Positions 33,879-41,450 of a stretch of DNA of 41,450 nucleotides are shown here, in pieces; within the stretch, counting starts at the first letter, position 1, and each line of letters starts with the position of its first letter. The stretch covers positions 1 through 41,450 of the forward strand of contig RCNN01000216.1 of assembly GCA_003667245.1 (NCBI GenBank), given 5' to 3'. The position numbers and the translations under genes were made by a program. The DNA comes from Heterostelium multicystogenum. Taxonomy: Eukaryota; Evosea; Eumycetozoa; Acytosteliales; Acytosteliaceae. The notes under the pieces are model-generated. The model saw only the letters and a program-made list of their open reading frames with translations. It was not told the DNA's origin and searched no databases.

Positions 33879-36800
33879 ATGAATTGTGTAAATATTAAAT
33901 TTATAGTTTTAATATTTGTTTTCTTAAATATTCTTGGAGCATCCTATTCTCAGAGTGTAGCCATTGATGATTGTAAGTGTTTAAGTAGTTTCAAAGTCCA
34001 AAAAGTATATCTAACATTATATAATTATAGTAAAGTCAATTAGATGGTTGATTAAGCAGGTAAGAATTGTTTAGCATGATCTTTAAATAATTAGATTTAA
34101 GGGGATTAATAGGTGTTTCATTAGTTTGGTGTAGGATGGAGTTCGACAGCTACTACTTGTCAAACTATTTCATTATCAGATTTGACATGTGTACAGGTTG
34201 GAAATGTACAATTTGTACAGACAATGTATGGATCAAATATAGTTATACTTTTTTTTAATGATATTTAGCTAATCTGAGAACCCTTAAGAAATTTGACTCA
34301 ATCGAGCTTTATAGATAATGGAGAACCAGATCCTACTACACTTTTAAAATTCTCTAATTATTTTGTTTCTCTTTCAATTAATGCAATCGATGTCAAGAAT
34401 AGTTCTTACAATATTTTGTCAATGGTAGATCAGACTTCTACCATGGTAAAAAAGGTTAGAATTGATAATCTGGCACTGGACTTTCCGATTAATTTTCCAA
34501 AATCACTATTATCACTGTAAATATTCACAAATGACTGATTTGAATCAGGTATTAATCGTTGAATCATTCATCAATAGTGAGTTTAATGGAAATTACATTT
34601 CAACAAACATTACCTATGCATTCATGAACAGTGCAAGTCTCAATGGTGTACAGTTTAATAATGTCAATTTATGTCCAACATGTTACTTTTTAATGGATCA
34701 AATCACTTTTGCCAATCCAATAACAGTGTATGTAAAGATTTTGAGGTTATTTTCAAATATTAAATATTCTTTACTTATATTGATTCAACCTATCTCTAGA
34801 GATCCAAGCTTAAACATTAAGAGTATCATTACTGATCCTTATAAAAGATATTTAAACAACACAGTTCAAATAACATCAAGAAATTCTGTTGGATCTTTGT
34901 ATGTAGAAAATCGCTAATTAATCTCAAACAGTATTCAAATTCTAAAAATATATTTTCATCATTAGAGAACTTACACCATCACCAGATATAGTTATCCTCA
35001 AGTCTCCTTTGTATTTGATATCAATGTATGTTATAGAAGCAGTTGTATCGTAGTCTATAATTAACATCAACTTATTATTTAGAAAGATAAAGAATACAAC
35101 TCTACAAATACCAAATCCCAGTGCTATTTTTATAGGAAAATGGTAAGATTAACATTTTGTCATGAATTACTTGTATTGAATACATAACTTATAATACTCT
35201 CTGTATATCAATAGTGATTTTTCTGGTGTTGATTTATCAAACCCAGTAACTACTGTATTAATTCAAGTAGCTAAAGACATGTAAGTTTATTTAAAGTTTA
35301 TATATTATATAAATTATTAACCATTTCAAATAAAATTTTAGCACTATAAAGAACAGTCCAAATATTATCTCTGCAGCACCTTTTACTTATGGAGGAGTTG
35401 AGTCATTGTATGTATTTATTGTGATGAAATCTACAAATTAATTAATTTTTTAAACGAATCCATTAGGACTTTAATTAATACAACAAGTGTAATACCTCCA
35501 GTTGAATGGTTTAGAACTAATTTTTCAATGTAATTAATTTAGAAATAATATTTGGACTATATTGAATTAATATTTATTAAAATGAAATTCAATCATTTAA
35601 TTACAGATATATTGAGAATAACAATATGAATGGCACATTCCCAAGCTACGGTGGGAATTACTTGAATTCACTTACTGTTATTGGAGCACCAAATGCCCGT
35701 TTGAATCTAGATGATTCTTATTGTAGAGTTCGTCTCTATTTGAAGCAAATTAGTGTTTCAAATATACCAACTTGCTTCTATTGCTATTGGAATGACATTA
35801 AAGATAAGCTTCCAGATACAGTTCTACCACCTAGCAAAAGTTTTGTTTGTTGTAAGTACATTTTCCTACATTTATTCATCTAATCATGTAACTGATAAAT
35901 TTAAAAGCTGGTGAGACACTTCAAAATGTATATCGATATAACTATGGAAGTATGTATATGAAGTTCGAAAAATAATTAGAAGTATCTTACATTTAAATAC
36001 TATCTCTAAACTACTTCTAGAAACTCCTAATGTTATTACTTTTACTGGTACTAATCTTGGATATGGTTCAAATGTATCAGCTGGATTATCAATGGTCATA
36101 CCTAATACTTTATTCAAGTAAAATATATATATTTAAAATGAATAATTCACTTTATACTAAAGCCATTTATTTATTTTCAGTTATGAAATTAGTCAACCAT
36201 CTGGTACAGCTACTCTTAAATTCTCTCCAACTTACTCATCTATTGTTTATTGGGGATTCTACTGTAAGTTATTCTCTAATTATTTTATTTAATTTTAAGG
36301 AAACAATAACTAATGGTCAATTATAAAGCCATTCTTGACTACGCACAGGTTTACTCTCAAAATGGCAATACTTTTATCATGTTGAAGGGTATTTTCCCTG
36401 TTGATGTTCCATACTTTTTTAAGTGGGACAATAATACTTGCACACCTGTCATTTCTAAAGATTGGATTAATTGTACAATCACTAACTTCGAAACCAGTCA
36501 GCATGTTAGAGTGGATGTCGGTAATCCAATTGAAACTAATTATGTTTATGCCGCCCAAAGTATGTAACAACTGCTGAGCAATACCCATTCGTCATCATTA
36601 CTAAAATTTATAATGTCTAGAATTGGTTATTCAATCTGTATCTAGTGTACCAGTTACTGGTGGAAAGGTAACAATCATTGCCAACTTGGGACCAACTCCC
36701 ATAGGTGTTGTCGCATACCTAGAAGACGACACTGAGTGTATCCAATCCGATATATTTTCAGATAAATTCATTTGTGTACTCAAAGGTCCTCTCAATACGA

Positions 36801-37920
36801 ATGTTACAAGAATAGGATTGTTTGCCAATGGATATATGGATATTGCTAATATTACAATTTGTAAGTATAAAAAGGTAGATTAAGGAATCCTATAAGGCTA
36901 ATTGGTATTTAATTTCACATTAGACAACTCCACTACTCCTGTGCCAGATAATTGTGGACTGAACTCGCTGTGTAATGGCAATGGACAATGTATTCTAGGA
37001 ATATGTATTTGTTACACTGGATATAATGGATACTATTGCGAATCCAAATTGGATCCAGGTGTAGTTATACTTCCAAATCCATCATCACCAGCACCGACCA
37101 TCATTTCCAAGGCTGGTCTAGGTTTCTCTTTCAACGTTGTAGAAATACAGGAGCTAAATTCTGAAAGAAATGTGGTGGCTAGAGTCAATACTTCAGAATG
37201 GTCATTCAATTCCAGTGTCAATGGAAATTTAACAAGCCTCTACTATACCATTGGAAATCTAACTCAAGTCAAATCTATCAATGCAACCATAGATTATTCT
37301 ACTACAGATAGAAACCGTTGTGTTTGCTGGTCAATCTTCTCTATATCCAGCAGGCTCACTCAAGTTGACCATTGAAAATCAACAATTGGGCTTATCTCGA
37401 CAAACTGAATACACTTCGTGTCGTCTTGGAAACCCATTTACAAAGCAATATTTCAGATGAATGTGGTAATTTGGTCGATCCAACATCGAATGTCGGTAAA
37501 GACGTCGATGACAGTTTGAAATTTATCAAGATTTCGCTCGGTGATCGATCATTCTACGGTCGTTTCCTGCCAGTTGCACTTGCGAACAACAGAACTGTAT
37601 TTTCAACAAATGAGCTTATCAGTCTCAACACCACCAAGGGTACTGCATACATTGGAATGAATATTCCCTACTGCGATCAGTGCATTATCGATCCTGATTT
37701 CTCTGTGCTAATAGACAACTCCGACGAGAGCCAAGACCCTAAATCATGTGGTTCAAAGAAAGAAGAGAAGTCAAAGACCTGGTGGATAGCGACCATAGCA
37801 AGTGTCGGAGGTGCCCTAGTTCTTGCAGGTGTGGTCGGTGCAATCATCTTCTCCCTCAAGAAACGAGCAAGATCCAAAGAGACTAAGTCTATCAACAACA
37901 AGCTTAAGAAGTTTACATAA
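33879..37920 (+). CDS. LRR-like/IPT/EGF/ComC-type single-pass surface glycoprotein
   Basis: A signal peptide (KFIVLIFVFLNILGASYSQS) is encoded in exon 1 (33879-33972). A 29-nt exon follows (34031-34059, LKSIRWLIKQ), then a Cys-containing cap (ATTCQTISLSDLTC). Next are short repeat exons (see 34966-35529), the conserved PTCFYCYW block before 35851, and an IPT/TIG-like segment (TFTGTNLGYGSNVSAGL). An EGF-like module follows (CNGNGQCILGICICYTGYNG). Then comes the ComC-type domain (LDKLNTLRVVLE, RSFYGRFLPVALA, IIDPDFSVLID), a transmembrane helix (TIASVGGALVLAGVVGAIIF) and a basic tail to the stop at 37918-37920. Frame breaks occur near 34285, 34520 and 37320. It is the upstream partner of a tandem pair; a role in cell recognition is inferred. 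Confidence 0.82.
34966..35529 (+). repeat. array of symmetric phase-2 exons, each encoding one LRR-like repeat
   Basis: Five consecutive exons, 34966-35025, 35083-35142, 35215-35280, 35342-35407 and 35467-35529, measure 60, 60, 66, 66 and 63 nt. All are multiples of three and, where the frame is clear, all sit between phase-2 introns. Each encodes 20-22 residues around the pattern LTLxNTxxI or ITIKNSPNI followed by a hydrophobic end, like a short leucine-rich repeat. The following exon continues YIENNNMNGTFP, a typical LRR phrase. Confidence 0.75.
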
Positions 37921-38719
37921 TAAACAGCAGCATCAGCAGCAGGATAGATATTATTATATCCACAAAACTATTATTATAAAAATAAAGAGTGACTATTACC
38001 ATAATGTAACCTTAACAACCAAACTGGATGTACGATGAAACAAATCAAACGAATCAGTCACTGTTCCATTGCGTTAGTAGGAAATAGGTAGTATTGAAAG
38101 TACATTAATAATATCAAACCACAGCATGATTGACAGATTGATAGATTGATAGATTGTACACAAAGCTACTAATCCAATAGTTGGCATTCATGTGTAATCT
38201 GCTAGGTCATGGTTTGTTTGATATTTCTCTTGTCACAACAAAAATAACTTGTTCAAAGATTAACTTTACCCAATAACAACAACGAGTTGTTATTTTTGAT
38301 GTTCAAGATAAAAGTGCAAAACAAACACCACCAGAGACACAGAATAGCTAATTCTTTGAACTTTTTAGCCAACACACACTTGTTTTTTGTTGTGGAACCA
38401 TTGATCAATCAACTTGTGTTTAACTCAACAATTATGAAAGGCTTTAGTCGGAATGAATGCAACCCCAAAACATCGAGGAAAAAGGATCTTGAATAATATT
38501 AATAATAATAGTAATGAATGTTTGTTCAAAATAAATCGTCTTAAGCAATTGGTTGCTTGATGTAACATTGGTCAAAGATTCATTTACAATTTAAATTAGC
38601 AGTTTTCTAATGTTGTTGGTGTTCTAGTTGTTATAGAAGTAATCTAGTGCTGTTTATAATTGGGGATTAATGTCTACTTTGTTATAGTTATCTACTTTTA
38701 AGTATATTTCTTTTTCAGA
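37921..38719. other. intergenic region between the tandem glycoprotein genes
   Basis: No convincing gene was found. The stretch contains a CAG-rich run at 37925-37942, a tandem TTGATAGA at 38130-38155, and a 69-codon plus-strand frame (38287-38496) without recognisable features. The 100 bases before 38720 are T-rich and probably contain the promoter of the second copy. Confidence 0.5.
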
Positions 38720-41450
38720 ATGTTATCATTAAAGAGTAAAGTCATATCTCTAAGAAGATGTTCTATAATTGTATTAGTAATTGCAATTATTTTCAACATT
38801 GTTCCATCAACAAATGCTTTATTAAATGCTGGTGATTGTATGTATAAATGTTTATAAAGATATTGTATTGAGTTTAAATACTAATAATTGGTTATTGTTG
38901 GTTGTTATAATGTTAGTAACTTCATTTAGGTGGATGATCAAACAGGTATGTATCTTAGGATCTTGAAAGCGAATAGAATATTGATTGAATTCATTCGGAA
39001 TAGTATGGACTGGCATTCGACATCACTAAATCAGCATGTAGTGATTTCTATTCCACACCAACAAACGGCGTATTTTGTAAAATCAATACATCAACCACCG
39101 AAGAATATATTTACCAAATGTATGTATTTATAAAATTTAATGTTCAACAGGTATCAATTTATTTACGTATATCTATAATAGAGCTCTAGATGATGCATAT
39201 ACATATGTTGACAAAGGTGAACCTGATATAATAGACAAACTGGTATTTACCAACCTCAAGTATATCAATTTCAGTTGCTCCAAAGTCAAAAATGCTACTT
39301 ATAACCTATTGAAGTTACTGGATAATAACCAAAATCAAATACTTAATAATATTGGATATAGTGGCTTGCCAGCAATCTTTCCAAATTCATTTCCAATGAA
39401 TATTCCACTTGATACAATGTAATTATCTATTCATTAAAAGTATTCTTTAAAGAATATATTTGTTGTTAACTTCTATTTAGAACATTAAATAATATAGCAA
39501 TTAAATCGAATGTTTTCTAATACAATATTAATGCCACCAAATGAAATTCTTTTATTTCAAACTCTGTAAAATTCGACCCCTATTGCTACATTATCTTTGA
39601 TAATGCTTCTATTGCTCTCAACAGTTACCCAAATGTATGTTAAATACTTGTAACTTATTCTTAAATAGTTTTTAACTATTATTTCCTTAGCAAAATCACT
39701 ACAAATAATAATAATGGAAAATCAGTTAGTTTTCAAAAGATTTTATAAATTAGTGGATCAAAAATATCCCAACCTGATATTTTTGTAATTATAGTTAGAT
39801 TAATTATTGATATAGATATTTCCAAATACTAACTTACATATCCAGACTGTATATAATGCATTTGTAAATTTTTCAAGCACCTTGGAATGTAAATCTAACA
39901 ACAGTGTAAGGATTTTCCAAATCGGCTATAAACTATATTTATTTTTCTAATCTTCATTTAATTAATAGGAATTTAGTAGCTGCAGATTATTCAATATCAG
40001 ACTTTAGCGTTTTTCCTAAACTTTCTTCACTGTAAGTCTTTATTATTAGTAATTTTAAGAATGATTTCCTGAACTAATCCGTCCATAATTTAATACCATT
40101 AGAAAACTTGGAAAATATTACAAACTCACAACTCACAAAAAGCAGCAAGATTTAGCTAGTCTGTAAGTATACAAGTCCTTTGTTATTAGTATCATTATTA
40201 TATATCTTCTAACTTATTGTTATATTTTAGAGTCTTGAGAAATGCCAATTCTATAATTCCAACTTCCTCATGGTTTAATGCAAATAGTGACATGTAAATT
40301 TTATTTTTCATATTCAATTATTTATCTTAGCTCTAATTATTTATAATTGTTCCAAATAATATTAGTAATATAGATAGCAATCTTATTGTTGGAGAATTGG
40401 GAGATATTGGTATGGCAAAGCCGAAAGTTCTTTCAGTGAAAGGTTCAAGTATCACGACAAAACTCTACGACTCTTTATGTATGGTATCCACACTTTCTTT
40501 GAGCAGTCTTACAGTCGATCCTGCTTATGTACCAGATTGTTTCTACTGTTATTGGGCAACACAATCTAGCACATTACCATCAACTATACCACCTCCTCCT
40601 CAAAACTTTGTTTGCGGTAAGTTTTTTCAAATATAGTATTCTCTCTGAACATTCCAGCATTACTAAATTATTGATTAAATAGATGTTAAGCTTGATACTT
40701 TCTCTATTTTCCAATGCCGATAGGACCAATAATTGTAAGTACATTTATTTAACAATTTATTCGAGTAAATTGAATTTAGTGCATTGATTAATTTCTTATG
40801 TTGTACCAATTTTAGATATTGATATTTATGGACAAAATCTTGGATATGGACAAGGAGATCTAGCGGCTTAACTATGATCAGCGCTAATAAACACTTTAGA
40901 TACGTATATCCTACACCTTATGGTTCGAGTTTCTTACATTTAACAATCAATCCAGCTGCATCTCAAATTTCAATTTTATGGGGAACACATGAGTATGTCT
41001 GAACAAAACATTATCTATTATATTATAATTGTATTTCAGCAATTGTATATTATGCTCAATCCAGTATAAATACATCAAACCAAACCATAACTGAATATTT
41101 TTGGAAAATTTTCATCTGGTGAGTGGAAATCTTCAAGTGAAAGTAAATGGAGATTTTCTTGTACCTACAAACCACTACCTCCCGTATGACTTGGTATTAC
41201 TTCCGATTCAAGCTCAACCAATCCATTGTTGGTATCACTCAAATCTGAATAAGAATATTACATTATATTCTGCTTTTAGTAAGTATAATAGAAATTCAAC
41301 TGGAAATCTAGTTTTCATCATCTAATTTGAAAAACTGGTAGCGTTTTAAAAATTGTAGACAGTTAATAATTTATTTCGTTTTGATGGTGGATCTCTTGAG
41401 ATTGAAGGAAACTATGGCCCTAATCCATAACATGGTTACAGCCATGACCA
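38720..41450 (+). CDS. second LRR-like/IPT/ComC-type surface glycoprotein, cut by the window end
   Basis: A paralogue of the gene at 33879 with the same build. Exon 1 (38720-38837) encodes a signal peptide (IIVLVIAIIFNIVPSTNA) and ends in phase 1. Exon 2 (38917-38945) is again 29 nt and reads LTSFRWMIKQ. The Cys cap reads KSACSDFYSTPTNGVFC, then VDKGEPD and KVKNATYNLL align with the first copy (IDNGEPD, VKNSSYNIL). Repeat exons of 63, 60 and 63 nt follow between about 39969 and 40293, including LVLRNANSIIPTSSWF. Then come PDCFYCYW and an IPT-like segment (YGQNLGYGQG). EGF, ComC and membrane parts would lie beyond 41450. Frame breaks are seen near 39000, 39520 and 40868. It could be a young duplicate, or decaying, but errors explain the breaks equally well. 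Confidence 0.75.

Noticed and set aside
38287..38496. 69-codon plus-strand frame between the tandem glycoprotein genes
   Set aside because: No domain, signal peptide or paralogue support, and it lies in the expected promoter region of the downstream gene.

Overview
The window looks like nuclear DNA of a dictyostelid social amoeba. It is strongly AT-rich, its introns are short and AT-rich (mostly GTAAGT...AG), and its genes carry poly-Gln, poly-Asn and acidic tracts. The gene content also fits: a vacuolar ATPase subunit G, a PDR-type ABCG pump, and EGF/ComC-like surface proteins of the kind abundant in Dictyostelia. The species cannot be fixed by eye. No rRNA, tRNA, CRISPR array or intact transposon was seen.

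Layout. 520-3419 (+) is an Rrp5/PDCD11-type S1-repeat protein that stops after about six S1 domains. 3691-8192 (-) is a full PDR-type ABCG transporter. 9581-10877 (-) is an ankyrin-like repeat protein. 11121-15278 (-) is a large IPT/EGF/ComC-type membrane glycoprotein. 15730-16404 (-) is ribosomal protein eL14. 17080-17260 (+) is a tiny candidate cytochrome oxidase subunit. 18812-19135 (+) is V-ATPase subunit G. 19398-19983 (-) is an Mss4/Dss4-like protein. 20876-21908 (+) is UDP-glucose 4-epimerase. 22309-25078 (-) holds three tandem tiny two-exon genes. 26851-30030 (-) is a FAM13-like RhoGAP. 31496-32020 (-) is a doubtful small membrane protein, divergent from 32095-33366 (+), a coiled-coil protein perhaps related to ENTR1. 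33879-37920 and 38720 to the window end (+) are tandem LRR-like/EGF/ComC-type surface proteins, the second cut by the window edge.

The most novel item is the trio of tiny genes at 22309-25078. Each has a 10-nt first exon (ATG plus seven bases), an intron at the same phase-1 position, the N-terminal pattern M-L-[IF]-N-N-[IL]-K, and the C-terminal pattern K-P-F-W-x-V-[WC]-stop. I know of no described family with that tail. The second most distinctive item is the run of symmetric 60-66-nt phase-2 exons, one per repeat, in the two LRR-like/ComC genes, which also share a 29-nt micro-exon.

A caution applies throughout. Many genes that should be functional (eL14, epimerase, Mss4, ABCG, Rrp5) are broken by single-base shifts, mostly in homopolymers. 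I read most of these as residual assembly indels, so coordinates are given for the whole gene and the breaks are described. No operon logic applies, but several gene pairs are close or convergent: Rrp5/ABCG, vatG/Mss4, and the divergent pair near 32,050.
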